DNA of 35,718 nucleotides, taken from contig JAAZYG010000016.1 in the NCBI GenBank assembly GCA_014239775.1, forward strand, positions 1 to 35,718. The letters run 5' to 3'. Source of the stretch: Candidatus Uhrbacteria bacterium. GTDB taxonomy: Bacteria; Patescibacteriota; Patescibacteriia; UBA9934; GWF2-40-263. The position numbers and the translations under genes are program-made. A model generated the notes under the pieces. It was not told the origin of the DNA and searched no databases. It saw only the letters and a program-made list of their open reading frames with translations. Positions 1 to 9,772 of the stretch are shown in pieces (the stretch's first letter is position 1; each line of letters begins with the position of its first letter).

Positions 1-3000
1 GGATTTGCATTACTTATAGACTCAGATGAGACAACTGAAACAAATGACATAATGATGATTCAGACTAATTTTGGTGTTGCAGATAATAATGTATTCAAAA
101 TTGAAGCAGATGGTGAAGTATTCTCAGATGTTGGTTTCTCAGTAGGAGTTGCTTCAACTCATTACAGAGATGGTTATATAGAAAATACTGCGGGTGATCT
201 TGATTTAAGAATGTCTACAGGTTTACTTACTTTTAATCAAGATACAACTATTGGTGATGATACTAAATCTGTAACAATAGATTCGTCTAATTGGGATATT
301 TCATCAGCCGGTGTTCTTACAGGATTTACATTTGATGGAAATGCAGTAGGAAATACCATTTCTGGTATTGACGCAAACGATATTGCAGACGATGCTCTTA
401 ATTATTCAAAGTTTGCAGACGCAATGACACTCGATGCAGATACTAGTATTTCTGCAGGTGCATATAATTATACAATTAATCTAGATTCTACAGGTACCTT
501 TATGGTGCAGGATGCGGGCGTACCTGCTTTAACAGTAAGCAATGATGGAGATACCGGAATTACTGGTGGCTTGTTGGTTGGAAAGACATTAGGTGTAACA
601 CCAACAACTGAGAATACTGGAATTGCTATAACTGGAACAAACGTTCACACATCAAATTTATTATCACTATATCCAACAGGTCAAACAACAGGTCACGGGA
701 TTTATCTTGATGGCGGAACCACAAGAACATCTGGTTATCTCTTGGCGATTAATGACGCATCAAATGCTGCAACATCACCAGCAGTAGGTATAAATGTAAC
801 AGGTACGACTTCTCAGAATGAGATAGAAATAACATATGCAGGAGGTCCTGCTACAGGAAATGCAATTTCAATTAACATGGGAACAAATACTCAAGGTCAT
901 GGTCTTGAGATATTACGTAACAACTCTCAAGTAAGTGAGATATATATAGATGCAACATCATCACTGACTGGCTATGCGAGCAGGATGCTTAATTTAGTAG
1001 CATCTGATGATGATGAGGCTGATGAGATTAAGGGGGATTATATAAATTTATTCATTGAAAATGATTCAACTGCAACAGATACTGCATACGGTCAACATAT
1101 AAACATAAACCAGACAGACACAAGTGGTGCTGGTTATGGCTTATATGTTACAAAAGGCCCTTCTCAGGCAAATGGTGATGCAGACATGACGGCAGCAATT
1201 TTAATCGATAATTTAGATACAGATTCAGATGGTGCTGGGAATGACCAGGCATCTGATATATTAACTGGTATTAAATTTCAACAGACAGGAACTGGTCGTA
1301 TTGAAACAGGAATAGATTTATCTGAAATGGGTTCTCCGGGTGGATATACAGCAATAAAACTAGGAAATAATTTTATAAAATCAACAGATTTTGAGTGGTA
1401 TGACGATGGGCTTAGTACTTGGAGGATGAGAGATTCCAGTGACAATGATACTTTAATAGAAATGATAGATACGGATGCTTTTGGTGGTATAACTTGCCCA
1501 TCATCAAATTGTGCGGGGTTTACTGTCCTTGGTCAGGCAAGTGTGGGTGATTATGGTGTGGGAAATATAGATCCAAACGTGACTTTAATGGCTGGTCGAA
1601 ATTTCACAGCGAGTGCAAATTCAGAAGCATCACAGTTATACATACCTCAACAAACCATAACAAAGGCTAGTGCAGGTACTCATGGAACAATTTCACAACT
1701 GGGAATTGATCAACTAACAATAGCAAATGCAGCTGGTAATGTAACCAACGCTGCTTCACTTTATATAGAAGACGCACCATTAGTTCCTGGTGGTGCAACA
1801 AACGGCCCTTTCTCAATATTTGTTAATGCAGGAGAGAGTAGGTTTGATGATTCAATTCTTATTTTACAGGACACTAATAACAAAACAGCATTAAATATTG
1901 TGTCATCTGCAGAAGACACATCTAATGGTTTATTGAGTCTCTCATACAATGCAACTACAGGAGCGCAAACAGGGAATATAACAGGATTACAAATTGATCA
2001 AGTAATGAATTTAACAGGCGTAAGCGGTAAGCATATTACAGGATCAAAAATTTATACTAACGATTTAATAGCATCAGGTGCAACCAATACAACATACATG
2101 GGCTATTCAGTTAATGGTGACTCAGGATCATTGGATACAACTGACGCAAGTGCTACAACAATAAATTGGCGGGGTCTAGATATAGAAATGCCAGCAATTG
2201 ATACAGGTCATGCAGATGATATAGTTTCATCTTACGGAGTATCAATTAATGGAGGTGCTGTGACAGATGGCTTTGGAATGGAAGACCAGGTTGGATTAAT
2301 GATTTCAGATGTAGCGGTAGATATTGCATCAGCTCCAGGACAAGATTTAAAATTAGAGGCCGGTAAGGGTGTTGGTTCATTTGGTGGAGGTTTAGATTTT
2401 CATGCAGGCATAGGTGATTTTGATAAAGATGGGGGAGAGACTTATATAGATTCAGGTATAGGAGGAGACTCTAGTGGTGGTGCACAAGCAGGTGATGGTG
2501 GAGATTTTTTCTTAGTTACAGGTGGTGGTGGTAATGGTACTGGTAATCAGCATGCAGGTAATGGTGGTTTATTTAACCTAACTACAGGCAATGGTGGAAC
2601 CGCGGCAGGTCCTGGTAGTTCCGGTGATGGTGGAGAACTTAATATAGCATCAGGTGCAGGTGGTGCAGGTAATTCAAATAACTTACAAGCATCAGGTGTA
2701 GGTGGTGCACTTTCGCTTACTGCTGGTGCAGGTGGAGCCGCCAGTAATGGTGGAGTGAATCCAGCAGGTGCAGGTGGATCATTGAATCTATATGCTGGAG
2801 ATGGAGGACACAATGGTTTGGGTGGAGGTGCTGCAGGAGGAGGAGGAAATATTTCAATTACCGCAGGTTCAGCTAGTCAGCATGGTATAGGTGCAAATGG
2901 AGCAGATGGAGGAAATATCTCAATTACATCAGGTGCAGCTACATTGTCAGCTAATAATGTAAACGGTGGTGATGTTACTATTACAACAAGCAATGGGTCT

Positions 3001-6000
3001 AATATGGGCGTATCAAATGGTGGTAATTTAATTTTAGATACGGGGGTAGGTTCAGCTGGTGGTACTGCTGGAGACATTGTGTTGATTACAGGTACAAGTA
3101 CAGCTCCAGTATCTACATTTGGTGGTGATATTCATATTGCTTCAGCCGGCGATCTAAATATGGGTGCTGGTGATGGAAGAAATATTAAATTAGGTGATGT
3201 TGTTGGATCACAAACTATAGATATAGGTGGTGTTGGTGCAGCTTCTAACACTACAATTAATATAGCAACTGAAGCTGGATTATCTGACACAATTACAATT
3301 GGAAACAACAATGCAGCAACATTGCTTTCACTAGTAGGTGGAGACGACTGGTCAATTACAAATACTGGAACAGCAAATTTCGGTGGAGGTTTAGTTGTAA
3401 ATAGCATAACTTCTTCTCAATCAACCGGTTTGGCACTTAAAGGTGCTGATAGTGCGGGTTCAACTGGTCAGTCAATTACATTAGATGGTGGTACTGGAGC
3501 TGCGAACAATGATGGTGGAAGAATAGCGATTTCAGGTGGTACAAGCGGAGTAGGAGGAGCAGGAGGGGATGTGTACATAGGCGGTGGAAAAGATGTAGGT
3601 GGTACAGGTAATGGTGGGATTGTGATTCATAATATTGACACATCTCCAGCTGCCGTAAAAGATAGAATAATAATTCAACCAGAAGAGAATCTGCTTGTGA
3701 ATTTAGATCCTGGATCTGGAATGCAGGTTAATTCAACAAATAATTCACCTACTATAGACATGGTGAACATATCAAATATAGGCGATGCTGTTGTGTCACC
3801 AGGTGTTAATGCTTTGGAAATTCAATTTGATGCAAAACATACAGATACAGCCGCAATGCGTATTCATTCAAATTCAACTGAATTTAATGGTGGGGATAAT
3901 TATAGGGGGCTTGAATTAAAGTTTGATGGGTTTTCATCTAGTGGTAATTTAAATGAAATGCATGGTATTAACATAGGTGCAGTTTCAGAAGACGTTGATG
4001 TCCAAACAAGAACAGTTGCATTGTTAATTGAGGGTACTGGTAATATGGCAACAGACTGGGATGTTGATATAGAACTTCAAAATCAGGAGGTAATATCTAA
4101 TAGTGTGAACGGTTATATGTACTTTACTGGAAAAGGTGGAGCTGTTGACCAACAGATAGCAATGGATCTTGATGATACTAGTCCACATATATTCTCACCA
4201 ACCAGTACTCATATACAAATAAATGACAAATTAATAGTAGATCTTGGTGTTGGTACAGGTCATGCAGTATGTCATTCTGGTACTTCTAATACTGTAAATG
4301 ATGTGGAGCTTCAAGATTGTACTGCGCCTCCTGCTGCAGATTATGCTGAGCAATATCCAGTTGCAGCCGGTATCACATACGGAGATATTGTGGTTCCAGG
4401 TTCAGTAGAAGTTACAACTCAGGATGGACAGGTTATTACTAAACTTATTAAGTCTTCAGTTGTATATCAAGGTCCAGTTGCTGGAATTGTTTCAGATAAC
4501 TACGGTGACTTTACTTCAGCTGGTTACAATGTAGACGAACAGGACAATCCAATGCCGGTTGCTCTTGTTGGTCGTGTTCCAGTGAATGTTACAGACGAAA
4601 ACGGTCCAATTTCAGTTGGAGATTATCTAACAACATCTTCAACTCCAGGAAAAGCAATGAAAGCTACAGAGGCTGGTCGTGTAATCGGAATGGCACTGAA
4701 CGACTTCAGTGAAGTTTCAGGTCAGGTAATGGTTCAGGTAAATAACAGCTGGAATTTTGGTGATATATTAGCTAATGATGGTTCATCAACCTTAATTACA
4801 GACAAAACTGCAATGGCTTCAATTGGTACTGCAACTGAAGAAAACCAAACCTTCGATTCGTACGGGTTGGCGTTACGTGGTTCTGCATGGGACGGTACTC
4901 AAGCTCAGGCTGTAGAGATGATGCTTGTAAATCAAGTAACAGATACAGATAATTACAGACTATCAATTCATAATAATCAAGATGCAGAAGTTGCATATAT
5001 AACAAACGAAGGAACTCTAAATTTATCAGGCGACCTTGTGTTGTCAGGAAAGATTTATCCTTCTGATCAAGGTGTTGCACAAACTGACAAATATATTTAC
5101 TACGATGGTTCGGTTGGTGCAGGTGGTGACTTTATGAGAACAAACGCAAAGGGTTGGTCAACTGGATCATATGACTTTGCTGAGATGTTCCCTTCAACAG
5201 AAGAGTTACAGGCTGGTGATGTTGTGGTGTTTGCAGGTGAGGGTGAGAACGTAAGTAGATCAACATCAACATATGACAAGAAGCTTGCAGGTATTGTTTC
5301 AACACGACCTGGTTTCTTGGCAGGAGAAAATCTTCCAAACTCACATCCAATTGCTTTGGCTGGTCGTGTGCCAACAAAGGTAGTTATGGAAAATGGACCA
5401 ATTGAAGTGGGTGATCCACTTACAAGTTCATCAACTGCAGGATTTGCGATGAAGGCAACAGATGCAGGACCAATAATTGGTTACGCACTTGAGCCTCATA
5501 ATGGAGGAAGCGACACTAAGATTATTGTGTTCGTAAATGCAGGTTACTGGGGAGGTGAGCCAACAGACAGTGCTCCAGGTTCAGAAAATAACGCTTCAGG
5601 ATTTGCACAAGGATTTAATGTAAACTATTCAGCACTTAACATGAGCGGAAATATTTACATGACAGGTAATGAGATTTTGAGTGTAGGACGAATCGCAGCT
5701 GTTGGAGATATTTGGGAACTAAATTCTGACGGTACTATTAAGACAGCAGGATTAGTAAAGACAGTTATAGATTCATATCAAAATACAAAAGTTGAGACAG
5801 TTGCAGTTACTTCACCTGAGGTAATGATTACACTGTCTGGAACTACAGAACTTGTAGGTGATGAGGTTGAGGTACGTTTTGAAAACGTAGCTCCTGAATA
5901 TAACGATGTAATTTCAGCAATCGCACCAATACGTGTGGTTGTAACAGCAAACGGACCAGTTTCATTGTATGTAAAAGAAAAAGATCAAAACCACTTTATT

Positions 6001-6417
6001 GTAAAACGATTTGGTGGCGAAGATGTGGATGTTGAATTTGACTGGATGGTAACAGCTTATCGTAAAGGATACGAGCCAGAAGAAGAGGAAGAAGTTGTAT
6101 TAGAAAATAATGAAGAAGAATTTATTTTAGAGGTTGTTGAAGAAGTGGTTGAAGAAGTAATTGAAGAAGTTGTTGAGGAAGAACCAGTAGAAGAGGTTAT
6201 TATTCAAAATGATAATGAAGAAGTGTTGGGTCAAGAAGTTGAAGTAGAACAAGTTGAAAATTCAGATGAAGCTGTCGAGGGACAAATAAACGAAGAAGAA
6301 GTTGTTGAGGAAGAACCAGCTACTCAGGAGAGTCCTGATGAAAACCAAGTCGATTCGCCGATAGAAGATGAGGGTGGCGCACAAGCCGAGGAACCATCAG
6401 AGTCGGATGTCGAATAG
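1..6417 (+). CDS. Giant repeat-rich surface/fibre-like protein, 5' truncated by window edge (frame open from base 1: GFALLIDSDETTETNDIMMI...)
   Basis: Frame +1 is open from position 1 to TAG at 6415-6417. Thr/Ser/Asn/Gly-rich beta-type repeats, a Gly-rich block (~2340-3650), two related C-terminal modules (DYAEQYPV..., DFAEMFPS...) and a Glu/Val-rich tail. Confidence 0.9.
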   Translation, partial: GFALLIDSDETTETNDIMMIQTNFGVADNNVFKIEADGEVFSDVGFSVGVASTHYRDGYIENTAGDLDLRMSTGLLTFNQDTTIGDDTKSVTIDSSNWDISSAGVLTGFTFDGNAVGNTISGIDANDIADDALNYSKFADAMTLDADTSISAGAYNYTINLDSTGTFMVQDAGVPALTVSNDGDTGITGGLLVGKTLGVTPTTENTGIAITGTNVHTSNLLSLYPTGQTTGHGIYLDGGTTRTSGYLLAINDASNAATSPAVGINVTGTTSQNEIEITYAGGPATGNAISINMGTNTQGHGLEILRNNSQVSEIYIDATSSLTGYASRMLNLVASDDDEADEIKGDYINLFIENDSTATDTAYGQHININQTDTSGAGYGLYVTKGPSQANGDADMTAAILIDNLDTDSDGAGNDQASDILTGIKFQQTGTGRIETGIDLSEMGSPGGYTAIKLGNNFIKSTDFEWYDDGLSTWRMRDSSDNDTLIEMIDTDAFGGITCPSSNCAGFTVLGQASVGDYGVGNIDPNVTLMAGRNFTASANSEASQLYIPQQTITKASAGTHGTISQLGIDQLTIANAAGNVTNAASLYIEDAPLVPGGATNGPFSIFVNAGESRFDDSILILQDTNNKTALNIVSSAEDTSNGLLSLSYNATTGAQTGNITGLQIDQVMNLTGVSGKHITGSKIYTNDLIASGATNTTYMGYSVNGDSGSLDTTDASATTINWRGLDIEMPAIDTGHADDIVSSYGVSINGGAVTDGFGMEDQVGLMISDVAVDIASAPGQDLKLEAGKGVGSFGGGLDFHAGIGDFDKDGGETYIDSGIGGDSSGGAQAGDGGDFFLVTGGGGNGTGNQHAGNGGLFNLTTGNGGTAAGPGSSGDGGELNIASGAGGAGNSNNLQASGVGGALSLTAGAGGAASNGGVNPAGAGGSLNLYAGDGGHNGLGGGAAGGGGNISITAGSASQHGIGANGADGGNISITSGAATLSANNVNGGDVTITTSNGSNMGVSNGGNLILDTGVGSAGGTAGDIVLITGTSTAPVSTFGGDIHIASAGDLNMGAGDGRNIKLGDVVGSQTIDIGGVGAASNTTINIATEAGLSDTITIGNNNAATLLSLVGGDDWSITNTGTANFGGGLVVNSITSSQSTGLALKGADSAGSTGQSITLDGGTGAANNDGGRIAISGGTSGVGGAGGDVYIGGGKDVGGTGNGGIVIHNIDTSPAAVKDRIIIQPEENLLVNLDPGSGMQVNSTNNSPTIDMVNISNIGDAVVSPGVNALEIQFDAKHTDTAAMRIHSNSTEFNGGDNYRGLELKFDGFSSSGNLNEMHGINIGAVSEDVDVQTRTVALLIEGTGNMATDWDVDIELQNQEVISNSVNGYMYFTGKGGAVDQQIAMDLDDTSPHIFSPTSTHIQINDKLIVDLGVGTGHAVCHSGTSNTVNDVELQDCTAPPAADYAEQYPVAAGITYGDIVVPGSVEVTTQDGQVITKLIKSSVVYQGPVAGIVSDNYGDFTSAGYNVDEQDNPMPVALVGRVPVNVTDENGPISVGDYLTTSSTPGKAMKATEAGRVIGMALNDFSEVSGQVMVQVNNSWNFGDILANDGSSTLITDKTAMASIGTATEENQTFDSYGLALRGSAWDGTQAQAVEMMLVNQVTDTDNYRLSIHNNQDAEVAYITNEGTLNLSGDLVLSGKIYPSDQGVAQTDKYIYYDGSVGAGGDFMRTNAKGWSTGSYDFAEMFPSTEELQAGDVVVFAGEGENVSRSTSTYDKKLAGIVSTRPGFLAGENLPNSHPIALAGRVPTKVVMENGPIEVGDPLTSSSTAGFAMKATDAGPIIGYALEPHNGGSDTKIIVFVNAGYWGGEPTDSAPGSENNASGFAQGFNVNYSALNMSGNIYMTGNEILSVGRIAAVGDIWELNSDGTIKTAGLVKTVIDSYQNTKVETVAVTSPEVMITLSGTTELVGDEVEVRFENVAPEYNDVISAIAPIRVVVTANGPVSLYVKEKDQNHFIVKRFGGEDVDVEFDWMVTAYRKGYEPEEEEEVVLENNEEEFILEVVEEVVEEVIEEVVEEEPVEEVIIQNDNEEVLGQEVEVEQVENSDEAVEGQINEEEVVEEEPATQESPDENQVDSPIEDEGGAQAEEPSESDVE
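2380..3650 (+). repeat. Degenerate protein-level repeats of the GG-x-[LI]-x-[LI]-x-[ST]-G type (Gly-rich, predicted beta-helix-like)
   Basis: Repeated translations such as GGLFNLTTGNGG, GGELNIASGAGG, GGALSLTAGAGG, GGSLNLYAGDGG, GGNISITAGSA, GGNISITSGAA, GGDVTITTSNG, GGNLILDTGVG. Confidence 0.75.
4339..5557 (+). repeat. Two diverged copies of one C-terminal module (approx. 4339-4755 and 5167-5557)
   Basis: DYAEQYPV..GDIVV..VAGIVSD..PVALVGRVPVNVTDENGPISVGDYLTTSSTPGKAMKATEAGRVIGMAL versus DFAEMFPS..GDVVV..LAGIVSTRPG..PIALAGRVPTKVVMENGPIEVGDPLTSSSTAGFAMKATDAGPIIGYAL. Confidence 0.8.
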
Positions 6418-6536
6418 ATCGTCAGTGCGGGCGGAGGAGACTAGATTGTAGTCATAACCCCTCTACCTGTGCCGATGAAGCTAAGCTTTATTAGCACATC
6501 GTCCTATTTACACAAATCCATTGTGTGATTTGGACG

Positions 6537-6552
6537 GACCCTGTACAGGGTC
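6537..6552. repeat. 16-bp perfect palindrome GACCCTGTACAGGGTC
   Basis: Read directly; the sequence equals its own reverse complement. Confidence 0.8.
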
Positions 6553-6572
6553 ACAACAATTTTATAGCAGAG

Positions 6573-6602
6573 AGCGTAGGAACCCCACACCTACGCTTTT
6601 TG
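6573..6602 (+). terminator. Rho-independent terminator
   Basis: AGCGTAGG-AACCCCACA-CCTACGCT followed by TTTTT. Confidence 0.85.
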
Positions 6603-6763
6603 CATTCTCAGATTTTCAAAATTAGCGATATTTTAATTCACAACTACGTCCTTCAATGTTGTACTTCTGTATTTACAGTTTGAATAAAATTCATACTTTA
6701 TTTTGTAGATAGACCATACCTATATTGAGTGTGTAGAGAGGCAAGTACATCACCAATCTTTTG

Positions 6764-6772
6764 TGATATAAT
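6764..6772 (+). promoter_or_regulatory. Extended -10 promoter element TGATATAAT
   Basis: TGnTATAAT match 27 nt upstream of the 6799 start codon. Confidence 0.55.
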
Positions 6773-6798
6773 TAAAATTATTAATATTAAGGGGGACT

Positions 6799-9177
6799 AT
6801 GACATTGCCAATACAACTAAAAACAGCAACAAGAGGGTTATTATATACACTCATTTTTTTAATACCTTTATTTTTCCTTCCATTCACACTAGATGTTTTG
6901 GAAATCAATAAACAAACATTGTTATTAGTGCTAACTTTTGCAGCCGCACTTACATGGATAGGTTCAATGCTTTTTGCAAAAAAATTCCATTTTCAAAGAG
7001 GTTGGATAAATATTTTTCCAGTTTTGTTTCTTGTGACATTGGCATTATCAGCAAAACATTCTGCTTCGCCATATATTTCCTGGGTTGGAACATCAATGCA
7101 GGAGTATTCAAGTTTTTTAACAATGTTTGGTCTGGTGGTTTTATTTTATTTACTTACAAATACTTTACGTGATAACAAAACACACAAAACAGTTCATTTC
7201 CTATTAATTTCATCTGCAAACCTAACAGGACTAATAGGATTATTATCTTTGTTTGATATACACATTTTTTCATATGCATTTGCGCAAACAAAGTCATTTA
7301 ACACAGTAGGAACATTAAACTCACTAGGAATTTATTTAGCAGTCATGGCAGTGTTTGCTGCTGGTATTTGGGTATCTCACAGAAAAGATGACAACCTTTT
7401 ATATAAAGGTGTATATGGTTCTATTGCTAGCGGACTAATAATTACACTACAGATCATAACAGCACTGTATCTGACAGTATTGAATTACTGGGTTGTTTGG
7501 ACGGTGCTACTTATAGGAATGGGAACGTTGTTTATTTTCGGCTTATTCAGAGCAAAAGATTTTTCTGGATGGGGGCGCATGACTTTACCTGCCATCATGA
7601 TATTTATCGCACTTCCACTTTTATTTTGGAAAGGAGCGCCTATAAAAATAGATGTACCATCAGAAGTTACACCTAGTTTTGAATCAAGTCGTCAGATTTC
7701 ATCACAAACAATAAAAGAAAGCTCTTCGTCATATGGTTCAGGTCCTGGAACATATGCATTTAACTATGCAAGGTTCAGAGGGCAAGAATTAAATGAAACA
7801 GATTTTTGGAATACACGTTTTGATCGTGCAGCATCATATTACTTAACAGCGCTACCAACATACGGGTATCTTACAATCATTACACTTGGATTGTTCATGC
7901 TCGCACTTGCAATAAGGTCTGTAATACAAATTTTAAAACCAAGCACTCGTGAAAAATGGCTACAATCATTTATTGCATTTGCTCCATGGCTCACAATAGT
8001 CTCAGCTGGATTTTTATATTCATACAATCTAACCCTGATGTTTTTATTGTTTACTTTTTCAGGACTTCTTGCGTCTCAAGTGGTTAAGGATGATTACAAT
8101 AAAACATATAAGGAGGCACCTGGAATAGCTTTGCTGATTTCATGTGTGTTTGTGATTGGTGCAATTGGTTTTTTTGTAGGTATATTTGTTACATCAGAAA
8201 GATATTTGGCAGAGATGTCATTTGCTTCAGCAATTAGAGCTGACAGAGATGGTGCATCAATACAGCTGGTTGTAGAAGATTTAGACAGAGCCGCTACGTT
8301 AAATAGATTTGATGACAGGTATTTTAGAACATTATCAGAAGCATTGTTACTAAGGGTTGATCAACAGATGAAAAATATTTCAGGTGCAGATCAGCTTACA
8401 ATTGAGTCGCGTGAGTATGTGCAGGCACTGGTTGCAGCATCTGTTAATGCGGGAGTTCGTGCAACAAATTTATCTCCGAATAATTCAACGAACTGGTTAG
8501 TAAGAGGACGTGTGTACAAGGAACTAACATCAGTTTTACCAAATGCTGCAGAATTTGCAGTTGCATCACATGAGCAGGCTGTTTTACTTGAGCCAGTAAA
8601 TCCAGCACATTGGAACGAGCTTGGTAAAACATATTTGATTTCAGCTGAACAACATAGGCAATTAACTGTTGCAGATAATGAACAGGTTGCAAATCAAGCA
8701 AAACAAAATTTAGAGTTATATCTAAACAAAGCTGAGCAGGCGTTTTTAAAAGCAACAAATCTTAAGCCTAATTATGCAACAGCGCATTTTCAGTTAGGAA
8801 TCACATATGAAAGACAAGGTAGGCTTGATGATTCAATTTCAAAATTAGAAAGTGTTGCAAAATACAATCCACTGGATGTAGGTGTTGTTTTTCAACTAGG
8901 GCAACTTTACTTAAGGAGAAATAAACCAGGAGATCTATCCAGTGCACAGGCAAGATTTGAAAAGGTGGTTGAATTAGCACCGTCATACAGTAATGCTCAT
9001 TGGTACTTGGCGTCTATTTATGAAACCAATGGAAAGATACAAAAGGCGGTGGTAGCGGTAGAGAATGTGTTGAAAATAAATCCAACAAATTCATTGGTAA
9101 AAAATAGATTAACTAGATTACTGAGAGGTGATGAGCCTCAAAATGAATCTAATGGATTGCTAAAACCATTAGAGTAA
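6799..9177 (+). CDS. Multi-pass membrane protein, O-antigen ligase-like N-terminal part with C-terminal TPR repeats
   Basis: Many hydrophobic segments over roughly the first 460 aa, then TPR-like motifs (PNNSTNWLVRGRVYKEL; PVNPAHWNELGKTYL; PNYATAHFQLGITYERQGRLDDSISKLE; PSYSNAHWYLASIYETNGKIQKA). Purine-rich GGGGGA before the ATG. Confidence 0.8.
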   Translation: MTLPIQLKTATRGLLYTLIFLIPLFFLPFTLDVLEINKQTLLLVLTFAAALTWIGSMLFAKKFHFQRGWINIFPVLFLVTLALSAKHSASPYISWVGTSMQEYSSFLTMFGLVVLFYLLTNTLRDNKTHKTVHFLLISSANLTGLIGLLSLFDIHIFSYAFAQTKSFNTVGTLNSLGIYLAVMAVFAAGIWVSHRKDDNLLYKGVYGSIASGLIITLQIITALYLTVLNYWVVWTVLLIGMGTLFIFGLFRAKDFSGWGRMTLPAIMIFIALPLLFWKGAPIKIDVPSEVTPSFESSRQISSQTIKESSSSYGSGPGTYAFNYARFRGQELNETDFWNTRFDRAASYYLTALPTYGYLTIITLGLFMLALAIRSVIQILKPSTREKWLQSFIAFAPWLTIVSAGFLYSYNLTLMFLLFTFSGLLASQVVKDDYNKTYKEAPGIALLISCVFVIGAIGFFVGIFVTSERYLAEMSFASAIRADRDGASIQLVVEDLDRAATLNRFDDRYFRTLSEALLLRVDQQMKNISGADQLTIESREYVQALVAASVNAGVRATNLSPNNSTNWLVRGRVYKELTSVLPNAAEFAVASHEQAVLLEPVNPAHWNELGKTYLISAEQHRQLTVADNEQVANQAKQNLELYLNKAEQAFLKATNLKPNYATAHFQLGITYERQGRLDDSISKLESVAKYNPLDVGVVFQLGQLYLRRNKPGDLSSAQARFEKVVELAPSYSNAHWYLASIYETNGKIQKAVVAVENVLKINPTNSLVKNRLTRLLRGDEPQNESNGLLKPLE

Positions 9178-9180
9178 ATT

Positions 9181-9205
9181 AAAAGTAGGGCTTGACCCTA
9201 CTTTT
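9181..9205. terminator. Rho-independent terminator
   Basis: AAAAGTAGGG-CTTGA-CCCTACTTTT, perfect 10-bp stem ending in a T-run. Confidence 0.85.
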
Positions 9206-9355
9206 ATTATTGGTAGTATATTTCTGCGACCTGGTTTTTACATTCTTTATGATTACGACCGACCCTCTGAATGCACTTGCAAGTATAAATTTGGCGATCG
9301 CCACTTCATGGCATAACGGTGTTATTACATCGTTTGGTGTAACATGAGGAGTGTC

Positions 9356-9535
9356 ATGAGAGTTGTAAAAAACAGTGATGTTAGTTTTTGGTGTGGCGCT
9401 GGTGGTTGTAGTGCGCCAAGGTGGCCTGATCCAGTATTTTTTCCAGGCATTGCTCAATTCCCCTGGCAAATGTCTGACGAGAATACACCAACGGTAATTA
9501 AATTGGATCAATGGAATCACTTTAAACATAAGTAA
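9356..9535 (+). CDS. Small orphan protein, 59 aa (MRVVKNSDVSFWCGAGGCSAPRWPDPVFFPGIAQFPWQMSDENTPTVIKLDQWNHFKHK)
   Basis: GAGGAG SD 4-5 nt before ATG 9356 (an in-frame ATG at 9344 is upstream of the SD); followed by tandem terminators. Confidence 0.55.
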   Translation: MRVVKNSDVSFWCGAGGCSAPRWPDPVFFPGIAQFPWQMSDENTPTVIKLDQWNHFKHK

Positions 9536-9564
9536 CACAGCAGAAGTTAATGTTTGGTCGTCTT

Positions 9565-9611
9565 GATCATCCCACTTGCTTAGTTGGTGAGGCAGGTGGG
9601 GTGATCTTTTC
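9565..9611 (+). terminator. Rho-independent terminator (long stem with G-U pairs)
   Basis: GATCATCCCACTTGC ... GCAGGTGGGGTGATC followed by TTTT. Confidence 0.75.
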
Positions 9612-9612
9612 T

Positions 9613-9640
9613 AATACTAACCTTTAGGGTTAGTATTTTT
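9613..9640 (+). terminator. Second Rho-independent terminator
   Basis: AATACTAACC-TTTAG-GGTTAGTATT followed by TTT. Confidence 0.8.
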
Positions 9641-9686
9641 CTTATTAATTAAGTGTATCGAAATAGATTAATTTATTAGTACACAG

Positions 9687-9715
9687 TTGGACAACATTCA
9701 TAAATATTGTATTAT
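9687..9715 (+). promoter_or_regulatory. Sigma70-type promoter for ychF
   Basis: TTGGAC-N17-TATTAT. A transcript starting ~7 nt downstream would exclude the ORF-track start at 9707 and favours ATG 9773. Confidence 0.55.
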
Positions 9716-9772
9716 CCTCAAGTTAAAGTGTGTAAAAAAATTGAACCAATTTTAAACATTACATATAAAATT

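Noticed and set aside
2547-3407. Pro-rich minus-strand ORFs (2547-2813, 2877-3077, 3132-3407)
   Set aside because: Antisense shadows of the Gly-rich repeat codons (GGT/GGA read as ACC/TCC); no independent start signals.
9292-9303. TGGCGATCGCCA, containing the cyanobacterial HIP1 octamer GCGATCGC
   Set aside because: I noticed no other copy; one copy is not evidence of HIP1 biology. It is kept only as a local palindrome.
9179-9538. 119-aa minus-strand ORF
   Set aside because: Overlaps a terminator and the SD-equipped plus-strand 59-aa ORF; composition looks non-coding and there is no RBS.
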